From Coix lacryma-jobi var. lacryma-jobi (lineage: Eukaryota > Streptophyta > Magnoliopsida > Poales > Poaceae): a stretch of DNA of 64,000 nucleotides. The stretch spans positions 86,835,845 to 86,899,844 of the forward strand of contig CM019831.1 of assembly GCA_009763385.1 (NCBI GenBank), given 5' to 3'. Below, piece by piece: positions 42,998 through 56,473 of this stretch (its first letter is position 1; every line of letters begins with the position of its first letter). The position numbers and the translations under genes were made by a program. The notes beneath the pieces are model-generated. The model was not told the DNA's origin. It made no database searches and saw nothing but the letters and a program-made list of their open reading frames with translations.

Positions 42998-45900
42998 TGT
43001 GACAGAACCGACCAATTTATACCAGATTAAGCACCGAACCCCCGTTTTCATAGAGATTGACAAGTACTTAAGCTCGTACAAACCCGGTAGTCCGGAAATC
43101 TCGAAGGATTTCAAACATTCAACTTTAGCCAATATCGTAATAGATTAGCGTACATGTCCACAAGGTACATTCAATTCGCACATAGTTCAAATACATCGGA
43201 GTTCGACAATTATTACAAACCATAGTTTGGAATTTATAGCGGAAGCAACATAGTTTTAAACATAAGTTCACAGTTCAAAATACGGTGCCATTGCCTGATC
43301 AGTCCACAAAAGCATCAGGTGAGGATAAGAGATGACCATGCCCATGGTCTATTCATCGCCCGTAACTGGGTACAGGCAATTCTCACAGTAGCCAAAGAAG
43401 CATTGTCCATCTACAACAACAAGGGATAAAACCCTGAGTACAAGAAGGTACTCAGCTAGACTTACCCGTCATAAACCAGAAATAAGGTGACACCAAGGAG
43501 TATGCAAGGCTGTATCTGGGTTGGCCATACTTACCTTTTGCATAAAAGCATTTTTACTATTAAATAATCATCATTAGGGTATTAGCAGTCAATTTTATAT
43601 AATCAACCTGATTAACTAGATTTGCACCTGATCTAGAGCAATCACTTGGCTAATTAATCAAGCAAGAGTGACTATTTCATCGATAGCCGTTTAGATTCAG
43701 TACCATAACCATCTTTAATTCCATAAGTTACTACGTTAACACATGCTCAGTCAAGTTACTCACTGTCCAGGAGCGATGGCGATTATAATCGATTCCTACC
43801 AGCTGGGGATAAAAATGTCGCACACTCGCCCGATCACACCCTGCCAGGTAGCCGTCGGCTGCCACTTCGGGAAATTCGAGAACACAACGCGCGGGACGGT
43901 CATGGGCCCTTCTACACCGGGGGTTATCTCAATGCCAGGTCGCTCAAGCTATAACTGCCCACGGTCATGCCAGGTCAATCAGGCCTCGCCTGTCCACGGA
44001 CCATGCCAGGTTGCTCAGAATAGTTGCCCACGGTACATATAAGGCCCTGAGTGTTAGGCGTCAACATCTCCATCACCGGCTCGAATAGCCTTACTCGGCT
44101 TCACGGGAGGTACTCAGACCTACTCCTCGACGTCTCCTTCTTCGGTCCTCTCGTCCAGGGTCTCCTCCAGGCTCGGCTCCTCTGGCGGCTGCGGGTTCTG
44201 GACCTCCACTACCGATCCTGTATGATGCATAGCATGTATGAATAAAACGAATGCACATGGGATGCATTGGTGATGCAACATGGAACAAGTAATTCAGGAG
44301 ATAAACACATGTCATCTACTTCATTTTCTTCAACAAGGTAGTCAACATCATCCTATTATCACTTAACCACTTGCTATCACTTAATCATTTAATTTAGCCT
44401 AGAACAGCGACCCCCAGATAACAACTTTAGAAAAATCAACAGAAATTACTGGAGGTTGACAGCATGCAATCTAGTCCCCTGTCCAAATTTCAAGCCATTT
44501 GGACTTAAACTCTATCCTTTATTAAAAAGACAAACATTACCAAGAAAAGGTGCTTTGAACTACACACCCTAGTACAAGAGCAGGATACGAAAATTTCCAG
44601 GTTCATATTCTTCATATTTTAATTACTACAATTTATACAAGAAAACAGAATTTAATCATTTTAATTGCTACTGCCAAAATATTTCACGGAACATCCTCAT
44701 ATTATATTTTTTTCGAGAAACTACTCATCAACACAAACTTAACAAAACAAGAATCACATTTTTCTGAGCAACAAACAGTTTATTATGCATTTAACAAGAT
44801 TTCAGCCTAAACATAAATTAAATACAACTACATAGAAAATTATCACAAACTGGACATATCATATTTTTCATGCATAGAGCTCATCAAAACAAACTTAACA
44901 AAACTTATTTCACCTTTTTAGCATCTACAGAACTCAAGATATGAATTAAACAAACTATATAAGCATTTCTGAAAACTATTTAAACGAAAACCCTGAAAAC
45001 CTTTCGGCCAAAACTGCTATGTGCACCCAACACTGTTGTAGCCAAGCGACTGACCAGCTGGCCCCCCGAGTCAACCCGACCCCACCTGTCACCTGCACAG
45101 AAACAGGGGAAGAGTTGACCGCGGCGAAGCTCGCCGTCGGCGGCCCCTCCGGTAAAACCACCACCACCACTCGACTCCTCTCACCAAACCGCATCGATTG
45201 ATGCCCCTCACTGGCCCAGCATTGCGACGGATCGAGCTCGCCGCCGCAAATGGCGGGCACGGCGGCGCGGACTCGCCACGCCGGCCGGCTCCGACCACGA
45301 CGAGCTAAACCAACTCCCGAATCCTACTCCCAGACCTCCATGGTCCTAGCGCAAGGCTTGGGAGCTAGGGTTTCCACCCCGAACAACCCCGACCACGACC
45401 ATGCCAACTCCGGCGACTATGGCGAGCAGCGGACGGTGGCGTACCGCCTCTACCAAACCCTAATCGACTAAACCATCACCCCCTACTTCTTCCACAAGCC
45501 TCTCTGACCCTCGAACGGGGGCTAGGATGGAAGGATTCGCACGGAGGGAGGGTCCACCACGACAGACCGAGCTCGGCGGTCATGGCGGCCATGCCGGGAA
45601 CTCACCCCGTGGCTTACCTAGGGCCTCTCATGGAGCGCTAACGGCGGCAAAAGGTGCAGAGGCTTACGGCGAAGCGGGCTGGGTGGTTGGGTTAGCGGTG
45701 GTGCGACGGGACGGCGGCGAACGACGACGAGCGCTCTGCTTTCCCCCCTTTTCCCCCGGGCGACGGCGAGAGCAGAGGAGGCAGGCAAAGCGGAGGGAGT
45801 GGCTTCTGGTAGAGCGAGGGCGAGCAGGCGGGCCTTGTGCTCGCCACGCCGCGCGCGGGCGCTGCACAGCGGGCCAAAGCGAGCCACGTGGCGGGAGATG

Positions 45901-46623
45901 CCCGACACGGTCGGCCACTGAGCTCACCAATTCAAACTGAATCGGGCGATTCAGTTAAGCCCTGGCCGACTGACGACCGGATTTCAAACGCGATTATCTC
46001 CTAATCCACTCGATGAAACACTAAACCACTTGTTCCATTGAGTAGAGCTATGTGTCGACTACAACTTTGGTTAAAAGACTACACACTGGTTTGGCCTGGA
46101 TCACCCATGAAAATGGCTCCAAAGATCGGCCGTCACTGGTTAGCAGATTAGGACTTAGAAGAATTTTTCTATGTCCAAACCCTTCCTTTTCTGCCTTGTG
46201 GGTCCTAAAACACCTTGTTAAACCCATTTTCATGAGTTGTCTTAAAACAACTTTTGTTCTACTCTAAATTCTACACACTTTTGGTTAAGGGCCCTCAGCC
46301 ATGCAAAGCTTCTATCAAGGAGGTCTTAGTTAGTCAAACAAAAGGACTCCTAGGGCTCTATTAAGGCAACTAGGGTTAGAGGCTTGGTTAGCCAAAATGA
46401 CCAACATAAACCTAGCTTCATTTTAACTCCTCAACAAGGTTAAACTACTAAGGAAACTCAACCACTCCAAAAACAAGTCAAACAAGCATCACACCATGCA
46501 CAACAGTAACAACCATCACATGAAATGACACTTCACAAAAAGAATGAAACATGTGATGATGCTTTTATGCTTATGAGATGCCAAGTTATGCATTTAGGGT
46601 TGCTTAACACCAGGGGTGTTACA
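42998..46623 (-). repeat. 5' LTR of C
   Basis: 3.63 kb. Element strand begins TGTAACACCCCTGGTGTTAAGC (46623) and ends GGTTCTGTCACA (42998). The first 1.5 kb matches 19109-20633. A cluster of ATGCCAGGT-containing repeats lies at about 43935-44035. A GC-rich block (about 45060-45930) corresponds to the GC blocks of the A and B LTRs. Confidence 0.92.
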
Positions 46624-47577
46624 ATTACCTTCAGTGACAATAGCAAAGATAAAGTGTTGTCTCGTGGTTTTGTGCGAGTTAATGAGCATTTTGTCTTACG
46701 TGATGTTGCTCTTGTATCGAACTTGCATTTTAACCTTCCTTCTGTTTCTCAACTTTTTGAGGATGACTATGAGATTCGTTTTAAGCCGAATCTCAGTCGT
46801 ATTTTAGATCCTCAGGGCAATCTTGTATGTTTGATTTCTCCCTTTGGGAAAGTCTTTCGTGCGAATTTCTCAGAGTCTTTTGGCATTTCTCGTTGTCTAT
46901 TGGCTGGATCCTCCTCTGATCTTTGGAAGTGGCATAGGAGACTTGGTCACTTGAGCTTCGACATGCTTGCAAGGCTTAGTTCACTTGGCTTAATCCGAGG
47001 ATTGCCCAAGCTACTCATGGAGAAGTATTTTGTTTGCCATTCTTGTAGACATGGGAAAATGGTTGCCGCTCCCCACCATCCTATGAATCAGGTTATGACC
47101 AAGCGCCCTGGAGAGCTTTTGCATATCGATCTTGTAGGTCTGGCTCGGGTGAGCTCGGTTGGTAGGAAGTGGTATGTGCTTGTTATTGTTCACGACTTTT
47201 TGAGATATTCATGGGTTTTCTTTTTAGCTGAGAAAACTGAGACTTTCGCTTTTATTCGCAGTCTGATTTTGTGACTTCAGAACGAGTTCCCTAAGAACTT
47301 GATTAGAGCTATTCGTAGCGATAATGGTTTCAAGTTTAAGAATTCGGACTTTGAAAAGTTTTGTAACTCTTTGGGTTTAAAGCATCAGTTTTCTTCCCCC
47401 TACACACCGCCAAAATATGGTGTTGTAGAGAGGAAAAATCGGACCCTTGTTGAGATGGCTAGGACGATGCTCGATGAGCATAGGACTCCTAGGCGGTACT
47501 GGGCCGAGGCTATAAACACTGCATGCTATGTTTCCAATCGCATTTTTCTCCTTGCTTCATCAAGGGAGGCGCCATGA
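46624..47577 (+). pseudogene. D pol: pre-integrase and integrase
   Basis: Inserts cDNA into the host genome. HHCC finger: WHRRLGH ... CHSCRHGKM (about 46930-47060). Catalytic residues: D in HIDLVG, D in RSDNGF, E in VVERKNRTL. A TGA at 47272-47274 breaks the frame between the first and second Asp; the same frame then resumes. After CYVSNRIFL the sequence jumps to the region just before RT, so the integrase C-terminal part present in E (VFLGYGTHTRAYC) is deleted here. The 5' end is the junction with C at 46624. Confidence 0.88.
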
Positions 47578-49170
47578 CACATTCAGCGCCAACACCCTCC
47601 TCAATAGATGATCGGCAACATCACGAACGCGTCACTTGGTCAAGGTCACAACAAATCTCTCACTTTGCTCATTCTACATTTGTTGCTGATTTTGATCCCC
47701 GAGATGTTGGACACGCTTTATCTGATCCGGATTGGGACAATGCCATGCATGAGGAGCTTGAAAATTTTGAGAGAAATCAGGTTTGGGTTCTTGCTCTACC
47801 TCCTCTTGAGTGTCATCCTAGAGGGACAAAATGGGTTTTCAAAAACAAACAAGGAGAGGATGACCATGTTGTGAGAAACAAGGCCAGGCTTGTAGCCCAG
47901 GGGTATAGTCAGAAGGAGGGGATAGACTATGAGGAGACTTTTGCTCATGTAGCTCATTTGGAGGCAATTAGGATCCTCTTGGCATTTGCTGCATCCAAGG
48001 GTTTCAAACTTTTTCAAATGGATGTCAAGAGTGCCTTCCTAAACGGCTATATAGAAGAAGAGGTGTATGTGAGACAACCCCCCGATTTTAAAAATCCCAA
48101 GTTTCCAAACCATGTTTTCAAACTTAACAAAGCTTTATATGGTTTGAAACAAGCCCCTAGAGTCTGGTATGATAGGTTGAAAACCTTTTTGCTTGCTAAG
48201 GGTTTTAAAATGGGATGTGTGGATAAAACTCTTTTTCTCCTCAAGCAAGGCAATGACACTTTGTTAGTTCATATTTACGTGGATGATATCATTTTCGGTG
48301 GTTCTTCTCATGCTTTGGTTGCCATGTTTGCATATACATTGAGCAGGGAATTTGAGATGAGCATGATGGGCGAGTTGACATTCTTTCTTGGGTTGCAAAT
48401 CGAGCAATCCCGAGAAGGGACGTTTGTGCACCAGGACAAGTACACCAAGGTCATAGTGAAGAAGTTCGATATGGGTGAGGCCAAGCCTCTTCCAACACTC
48501 ATGTCGACCATGACGGCCCTGGATGCGGATGAGGAGGGAGAAGTTGTGGATCAGAAGGAGTACCGAAGTATGATCGGGTCGCTGCTGTACCTGATGGTGA
48601 CACGCCCGGACATTCAGTTCGTGGTGTGTCTTTGCGCACGATTTCAGTCGTCGCCGCGCACTTCTCACCGTCAGGCTGTCAAGCGCATTATGAGGTACCT
48701 TCGTTTCACTCCAGAGTTCAGGATTTGGTATTCTTCTTCTTCTACCCTCCCTCTTTGCGGATACTCTGACGCTGATTTTGCTGGTTGCCGACTTGATCGT
48801 AAGTCCACTTCTGGAGTCTAGTGTCGCTAAGTCTACCACGGAAGCTGAATATGTTGTTGCGGCTAGCTGTTGTTCCCAATTGTTGTGGATGATGGCCAAT
48901 TTGCGTGATTTTGGTCTGAGTTTTTCTTGAGTTCCATTGCTTTGAGACAGCACGAGTGCTATTAGCATTGCTAAGAACCCCATGCTTCATTCTAAGACCA
49001 AACACATCGATGTGCGCTTTCATTTCTTGCGAGACCACTATGAGAAAGGTGATATCGACCTTCGCCATGTCGATACTCATCATCAGTTGGCAGATATTTT
49101 CACCAAGCCTTTGGACCAATCAACCTTTGCTAGGTTGAGAGGAGAGCGTGGTGTGTGTTTCCCCTTTTAG
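47560..49170 (+). pseudogene. D pol: reverse transcriptase and RNase H
   Basis: RT begins near the DPDWDNAMHEELENFERN block. WVFKNKQGEDDHVVRNKARL and FQMDVKSAFLNG follow, with catalytic YVDDIIFGG near 48278. RNase H begins near GYSDADFAGCRLDRKSTSG and ends with KTKHIDVRFHFLRD, HHQLADIFTKPLD and CFPF before the TAG at 49168. The frame breaks near 48820, where about 55 bp present in E (between STSG and SSVS.STTEAEY) are missing. Otherwise it is very similar to E. Confidence 0.9.
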
Positions 49171-50638
49171 TTGGGGGAAACATTTTGGTTATTGTATCAT
49201 AAACTGACTTCTTTTGTTTTGTTCTTGTTTAGCCTTTGCAATTCTTCGTCCTTGCATCCTTACTTTTTCGCGCTTCATGTCTATAATCTTTAGAATGAAT
49301 CTATGCTATGGTTAGTGTATGCTCTGATGATATATGATGGTGCTTGTAGCTTAAGCTCTTTTTGATCACTGGTACATGTTGTGAGCTGAGCTATTTTTCT
49401 AGAACTGTGAACATGCTTAATCAAACATAAAATCTGAAACTTGTTCACCATTGAGATTGACATCTAGCATGTGTAGAATGTGTTGAAGTTACTTGTGCTA
49501 TTCCTATATGCTAGGTTGCTATGTCTTTAGTTCTGAGTCTTTTACTTGCTTGGTATGTTCATATTCTGATTAAATTGAACCAAGTCTATGTGAATTGAAA
49601 AGATCGAGATGAGATTGCTTGACAGCACATCACGGTATCGAGACTGTTTCTCATTGCACATTGAGTTAAACTTGAACCGTGTAGTGCAAGACCGAAATCG
49701 TTGCTTCAAGCTTCTGATTGCTTATGCATAGGCTTAGCTCGGTTGAAAAGTTAGGCAATGTCAAGTTTTCAAGCTCTCGCAATCACATGCTGAAAATTCA
49801 AACTTGTGTATAATCACCGCTGCAACTCCGATTAAATTTGAAAACACAAGTCTATGTTCCTTTCCATAGCATGATGATTGAACTTTGGTATGGGTAGTTC
49901 ACCTTTTATACATGTTTAGCATTTGCTTGACTTCCTGTCTATGCATGCTTGATGCTATTTTTGATGGTGAAACCCTTTCTGAATGGCTTAAAACTGCTCA
50001 CTATGCTCATATGTTCATATTTTGTATGCTTAAAACTGCACACTATCAGTTTGAGCCTTTGCTGGCATTTATGCTTGTTGTTGAGTAGTCGGATCAGCAC
50101 TCTTTAGAGCATCTATTCACTCTATTGACTATATATTTAAAGCTGCTAACTTGCATTTGTGACTCATATGCATTTGCTTGATTGTGCATTTTCAACTAAG
50201 GGGGAGAAATTTGACAAATCATGTACTAGTTGTGTGCACTTTTGAAGGGAGGGTTCATGTCTAGGGGGAGCTCGCTTGATGAGTTTTCAATTGGTTCAAT
50301 TGGTTTGGAGCGGTTTTTCAGCAAGTTGTGTTGAGCCTTTGCCTCTTTCTGCAGGGACTAGCTGATTTACTCAGGTTTTGGCTTCTTTGCTCTGAACTTC
50401 TCGCTAGCGGTGTTGAGCCCGTTCTGCCTCTTCTTGAGGGCTCATTTTGCTTTGCTTGGTTGCGTCGAGCCATTGCCCCTGTCTTTGGGAATCAAGTTGT
50501 CTTGCTCACTCCATTTGACTTCTCTTCGCTTTGCATTGCTTCGGGTCGATTGGTTGAGTTCGCTTCCTTCTTTTTCCTTTCTTCTATTTCAATACGATTT
50601 GTGTTGGTAGTTGACAATGTACTAATCAAGGGGGAGAT
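49171..50638 (+). other. D 3' non-coding region with multiple polypurine-tract-like boxes
   Basis: No supported ORF in 1.47 kb. AAGGGGGAG-like boxes lie at 50198-50206, 50263-50270 and 50628-50636; the last abuts the LTR and is the functional tract. Repeated boxes before the 3' LTR are a described Sirevirus feature. Homologous to 59250-60848 (E). Confidence 0.8.
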
Positions 50639-50946
50639 TGCGGATACATGGGTATATGTCGGATCTTGAGATGATGAGTGATTGTCAACTGGTATGATGT
50701 GCATGTTCTTTGGCTTGTGTGGTGCAGGTGTCGAGCTCGGAGACAGTGATCGAAGGCAAGGTGAAGGTCAAGTAGAGACGTGTCGTGCCGATGGACCCAG
50801 AGCGGTGAAGGGCGGACATGAGGCTTGGACTGATAGACCGGTGGCCTGAGGATCAGTTGTGGTGGTTGACAGCCTGGGACAGCGACAAATGAAGACTTGC
50901 GGGTGGACGGGGTGCTTGGGCGGTGCATCCCTCTACGGCTTCGATT

Positions 50947-51168
50947 TGGTGGTTGGGCCATAAAAAAACCACCGAGTGGACGGTTTCCGGGTTTGGGCCT
51001 CAAAACCTGGGTGCTGCCGGTTTCCGAGTTTGGGCCACAAAACTCGGGCTGAGGGTGATTTCCAGGTTTGGGCCACAAAACCTGGGCGATGGCGGGTTTC
51101 TGAGTTTGGGCCACAAAACTCAGCCGATGGATGAAAGGTTTCCCGGTTTCATCCTCCAAACCAGGGGG
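50947..51168 (+). repeat. Tandem hairpin array in LTR of D
   Basis: About six stem-loops about 35-40 bp apart. Arms change in a compensated way: CCGAGTTT/AAACTCGG, CCAGGTTT/AAACCTGG, CTGAGTTT/AAACTCAG, around a GGGCC-type loop. The outer copies are imperfect. Confidence 0.8.
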
Positions 51169-51939
51169 AGGTCCAGGAAAAGGACGAACAACGAGTGGCG
51201 GCACGTGGCGGCATCCGGTGAGGTCGCGTTGAGGCGAAGCTACCAGATGTGCGGGCGTGGCCGTCCGATCGACATCAACTTTGAGTTGGACACGAATACC
51301 TTTAGGGTTATCCTGTCGCTCATTAGCAGTAGGGATAGAAGGGGAATAATTGTATAAGGCTATATTAGGAGAGGCAACCCCTCCCTCCAAACTATCTCAG
51401 CCATTGCTATTTTGACTCTAGGGTTTCTTGCTTCCCGTTCCCTGCTGTAGCTACTGAGATCCGCAGAGATGGCTTAATCATAACTCTGTGTATTTGGATT
51501 TTGTGGAAACGGGACCGGATTCCCGTTGTCTCCTCGTGGGGACGAATTTCGGCTGGCAATTGAGATTGTGATTCGCGTTCCTGAGCTGTTCTTCGCATTT
51601 TGCTTTTTGTCTCAATTTTCCCATCGATCGATCTCCCTCTATGCTGTGTCTTTTTTGAATCCACTTGAATCAACTTGTTCTTTGATGTGAAGAGAACATT
51701 TCCACTGAAGGAATTCATCTCAATCCTCACGAACAAGTAGATTGGTTGGTTTTCGTTTTGGATCGACTTTTCTCTCCTTTGCCCCCAAATTCTTCCGATT
51801 CACCGATTTGGAGTTAGGTTCGAGCCATGATCTCTTAGGCGTCGCTCACTAACATCCTTGAAACTCCTCATACCAAGTCTAAGCCTTAGAGCTTTTGATT
51901 CGGAGGAGATCGAGTTGAATTCGCAGAAGAACTATGCAG

Positions 51940-52262
51940 TTTCGGGAGCATCGGATGCTGAGCACGAGGGCATTGGATGCCTTATTCGTCACATCGAACG
52001 CGCTGTTGCCACGTGTCAGATTCTGTGCTTTTAAAGGGGCATCGGACGCTGACATCGGATGCTACAGTCCAGCATCCAATGGTCATGCAGTGAGGTTTTG
52101 GAAACGTTCATTTTGCATTGGACGCAGCAGGAGCCTAGGCATCGGACGCTAAACTTGCACTGTAGCAGCGTCTGATGGCTATGGAGTAAGGTTTTGTTTC
52201 TGCCTGGTTTTCATCGGACGCATCTGCCAGGATCACATCGGACGTAGACCAGCGTCCGATGC
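51940..52262 (+). repeat. Dispersed ATCGGACGC / GCGTCCGAT motif cluster in LTR of D
   Basis: About ten copies, in both orientations, of a core reading ATCGGACGC or ATCGGATGC. The matching region of E (57580-57870) has ACCGGACGC instead. Confidence 0.7.
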
Positions 52263-52287
52263 TCTGAGTTCTGCACAGTTTCGGCTG

Positions 52288-55200
52288 CAGTTTGTGACGG
52301 AACGACCCTAATCCCATGGCCCACGTGTCCCTGTCAACCTCTGACAGCCGAACCCATGTTCCATGTGATTAAGACCCGTTCGCCACCGGGCTACATCAGT
52401 GCCCAATGTCCGCAGGATCATCTCACAATTCGGTTACAGCATTGCATACTTTTACAAATAACATCGGAATAAAGAGCGGAAGACTTAAATAACAATAGTT
52501 TTACAAACCGAGGTTTTAAATGAGGTAAGGAGTACGATTATTACAAACCATTGTTCGGGAATTTCAAAGTAGACAACGTAGCGGGAACATTAACATAACG
52601 ATACATGTAACACCCAGCCCGAGGGTGCACATTTACTCATCGGCCTCATCGGCCTCTTCCTGGATGAAGGTCACGCAACAGGGTGCGAGACACATCGGGG
52701 TCTCAGGCATACCTGCAACATGGGTAACAAACCCTGAGTACTGGGGTACTCAACAAGACTTACCCGACTAAAGAAAAAGGGAGAAGACTCAGGAATGAGA
52801 GGCTTAGGGTAGTCAAGGTAAGGCTTAAGCAAGATCAAGTATTTTGCAGAAAAGCATTTTTTTGTAAACCTTATTTTATTTTTGAAAGATTCAGTATTTC
52901 TCAATTCTTCATCATTCATGATTCATTTTACATTTCAAAACATTCCTAGTTGAGAACCACTCTCCGTTGACAGTCAGTGGACCAAGCCTCCATAACCGAG
53001 GAGCAACGTTAATCCGGATAAATAATACTCAGCTGAGGGTCCCTATCCACACTGCATATGTAGCACCCAAGCTTGCATATGCCAACTCGTCTACCACGAT
53101 TCCTCCAATATTGGGCCCGGTCCTACGCCACCCGGAAGTACAGTACGCCACTCCAATTCGGGACTTTAACCCTCCAATTTTCCGCCAGCGACAAGTACCT
53201 TGGGACTCTAACCCAAGAGTACAGGTCCTGACACGTGGGTACATGCTACTTCCGCCATCTCTCCACTCCCAGTGCGCGGTTGTCGGTCCAATAAAGGATT
53301 CCTCGGAGCCAGAGCTTTTCGAAGTATGTGAATAGTTACAAGTCTTGACCAGCAGGCCCCCATACGGATGGTCCCTAATTTTCCAGCTAGAACTACACCT
53401 TGGTTATATCTCACCCAAGCGTAATAGTCCTGTCAGTTTTTCAACCCTGTCCCGGTCGGTGTCAACTGTTGAGTCCCGGACTACAACATGACGGCACCGT
53501 ACGCGCGGACAACCTCTTCTCGACAATGACCACATGCTAGCTAGGCAAGCAGTCATCGAACGGGAAGTAAAGCCAAATTCCCATAAAAGATTCTTTCAGT
53601 GATCACACTTTTGAAAATGACATTTTATTGCAAAGTCTAATTCAATAAGCATTGCTAAGCATTTTTCAAATACTTTTGAAAAGCAGGTATCGGGTGTATC
53701 AGTGGTCAAGGTGGATAATGCATCAGATAGGATATCACTCAACTCCTATAAACCTAATGCAGTAGTTTACTCAAAAGCATTTAAGGAAATCATTTTATAA
53801 AATCAAGGAAAGGGTTAAATGCACCGGGGCTTGCCTTGAAGAGCAAAGAGGGCAGGCTCGAGGGCGGCAGGGCAGGTGTCGGAGCTCGGGGTAGCCTCGG
53901 GGACAGGTTCGTCAGCGGCTGCCTCGATCTTGACGCCTTCTCCTTCGGTCACTAAACGGATGCAATGATGTATGCTTATGAGGATGCTCACATGAACAAT
54001 GCAACACAGGACAAAGCACTGCTCCTAGAGTATAACTTTCTAACAAGGGAGTAACTTCTAGGGTAGACACAAGGTTACCTATCTTTTATCTTTAAGCAAG
54101 ATTAGTTAAACCTATTAAGCATTATTGATCTAACCTAAGCATAGACTAAGGTATGACATCACAAACATCATAGACCAGAAGGGTGGGGGTCTATGAACAG
54201 CAAACAATCCGAAAGTCACACACAAAGGCATACAACAGCAAAACCTAATTATTTTTCTATTTTAACTACTCAAAAGGTCATTTTACGAAGTTGCTCCAAA
54301 CTTTGCCAAATTAAACTCATAGGTTCATTATGGTATAAATAGGTGACAAAACAAATTTCATAATTTATGGAACTATGCATGTTTTTCTAAAAATCTAAAA
54401 CTATCCATTTATTAATTAAAGGAAGGATTATTCATTTTCTAATTGTTGCAGAAAAGTCAAGTTTCTTATTTTTATAAAATACTACATGGTATAAAGACTC
54501 AACTGTAAAATTTTCAGAATTTTTAGAGCAATACAGAAAATCATACAAAAAGATGAAATAGCAAGACTATTCATATTTTGAAAAGGAAAAGAGCACGGAG
54601 CTCGAGTCGGAGCGGGCTCGACGTCGAGGCTCGAGGCTCGGCTGAGAAAACAGAGGCTGGGCTCACCGAGGGTCAGAGGCAAGGCTCGGCGAGGCGGGTG
54701 GAAAAGAGGGCTCGACGGACGAGGCCTCGACGGGGTTCTCTTGCGGCAGACTACTCGAGGGAGGCCTCGGCTTACTCGAGGCTTGCGGCTCGAGGGTAAT
54801 GCGATTCGCCCGAGGCTGAGGGCGGGGCTCGGCTGCTTCGAGGGGCGGGGTTCGAGGGTGTGCTCGGGAACGTGCTCGAGGGTGAGGCTCGAGGGAACGC
54901 TCGAGGCTTGGGGCTCGATACGGTCGAGGGTGCGGGTCGAGGAAGGAGACGACCGCGGCGGCACTCCGGCGATTCGGCGACCCTGTACACCAGGCACGGC
55001 CACCAGTAGCCGGTTAGGAGCGCAAGAAGGCAAGGAATGAAGATCAGAGATCAGAGGAAGGAGAGGTGGGGCGACGGCGGCGAATTCCGTCGACCCGAGC
55101 CGGTCGGTCTCTCACCGGTGCTGAGGAAGACAAGCTTGCACTCGGCGGTGGGAGGCGGTAGCGGTGGAATTGAGGAGCCGGGAAGCTTTGCGAGCTCAAA

Positions 55201-56473
55201 GCGGAGCTGCTGGGCTAGATGGTTGAGCGAGGGAGACACTGGATTGAGCTGGCGATGGTGGCGGAGGTGAGTGAAACTTCGGCAGTCCGGCGGTCCTTCT
55301 TATAGGCGCGGCCAGGGGCAGGTAAGGGCTGCGCGCGGGCGCGGACGAGCTCGGCCGCGTCGCGTGCTTGCAAAACTGTGATGAAGAAGGACGGGCGTGC
55401 ACTAAGGGACCGGACGTGAGCTCGCCGGTGACGGCCACGCGGCGGCGCTGTGCAGGGTACTGTAGGGGACGGGCGCGAAGGTCAACTGGCGCGCGTGCGG
55501 ATAAGAATGATGGCGCTGTTCTGAGAACTGTAGGGGACGGGGTGGTCAGGCGGCTGCCAGACGCGTGGCGCAAGCGGCGCTGGCGCGCGGCCATGGCCGG
55601 GGCCCCCTAGCTGTAGGTTGAAGATGAACAGGGCTAGGTCTTAGGGTTTGACTATGGGCTGATTTCTGAATTTTGCAAATTATTCCCAAAACTTGAACTG
55701 CACGGGAAAAACTCAAAACACTAAAGTTGTGCAGAAAAAGGAGATCTACCACTTTGTCAATAAGAACATTTTCAAAATCCAATCAGTTTTTGAACTACAT
55801 TTGAAAACAGAAAAGGGGACACCTTTGAAATTTGAATAAATTCAAAATTACTTTGAATTTTTATACTGAAACTTGAAAATCTGCAAATATGAAATTTGTT
55901 CCTTTTATCAAAACCTACAACTTTGCTATAATACACTTTTCCAAAAACTCATTAGTTTTTAAGTTAATTTTGACAACTGAAAAGGGAACAAAAGTTGGGG
56001 TTTGAATGAATTTGAAATAACTCAAAACTTTGTACTGCAACTTGAAAATTTGTAAATACCAAAGTTGTTTCTCTTTGACAGATCTACAACTTTGCTTTTT
56101 GAACCAACCTCAAATTTTGAATAATTTTTTAATTGCAAAAAGAGGGATAAAATTCAGGGTTTGGAAATCAGGGTTTTGAAAAGGAATTTGAAATCTGATT
56201 TTGATTTTTTTTGAACTTTGGCCAACACAACAAAACTTCAAGACATCCAACTGAACAAGAATCACACAAGGCAAGGCACAGAGGTGAAATTACCATTTTG
56301 CCCTTATAGGAAGATTAAGGCTTTTAGGGTTTTCGAAAAGGGGATCACTACACACATAAGGGGACAAATGCACATGCATAAGGGAAACACACAAGTATGA
56401 TGAGGATGATTATGACTAATGATGATGACATGTCAGGTTAATTACAGTTAAACACCAGAGGTGTTACACAGTT
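52288..56473 (-). mobile_element. Solo LTR G with CAGTT target duplication
   Basis: LTR 52293-56468 (4,176 bp). Element strand begins TGTAACACCTCTGGTG and ends GGTCGTTCCGTCACA. CAGTT flanks both sides (52288-52292, 56469-56473). No primer-binding site, gag or pol is present, so it is a solo LTR left by intra-element recombination. Its termini resemble the A/B/C families but the sequence differs; it is probably another Tekay-like family. It contains a GC-rich block (about 54580-55620) whose Arg-rich ORFs I discount. Confidence 0.95.

Larger units (their letters stand above)
19109..46623 (-). mobile_element. Ty3/gypsy chromodomain element C, split by insertion of B
   Basis: Minus-strand element with partial 3' LTR (19109-20633), pol, gag, the C-terminal part of an H3-tail-like ORF (to 25576), B (with one target-duplication copy) from 25577 to 41375, then the rest of that ORF, leader, primer-binding site and a full 5' LTR (42998-46623). 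pol and gag are full of frameshifts and stops, so C is older than B. It sits inside copia element D: right of its 5' LTR the sequence is in-frame copia pol. Five bases ATTAC (46624-46628) should be its target duplication; the partner is off-window. Confidence 0.9.
50639..52292 (+). repeat. 3' LTR of D, first part
   Basis: Begins TGCGGATACATGGGTATATG after the polypurine tract. Homologous to 59249 downward (E, inverted) and 62902 upward (F). It contains a hairpin array (50947-51168) and a cluster of ATCGGACGC motifs (about 51940-52262). Interrupted at 52293 by G; resumes at 56474. Confidence 0.9.

Noticed and set aside
43935..44035. CRISPR-like short repeats (ATGCCAGGT clusters) in the C LTR
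   Set aside because: Irregular spacing, imperfect units, plant retroelement context; ordinary LTR subrepeats.
49171..50638. Envelope-like ORF after copia pol
   Set aside because: Some Sireviruses have one, but here only short ORFs without signal peptide or coiled-coil pattern are visible.
54482..55782. Arg/Ser-rich ORFs in G
   Set aside because: Same reason: a CpG-rich LTR block read in several frames; no conserved motif.
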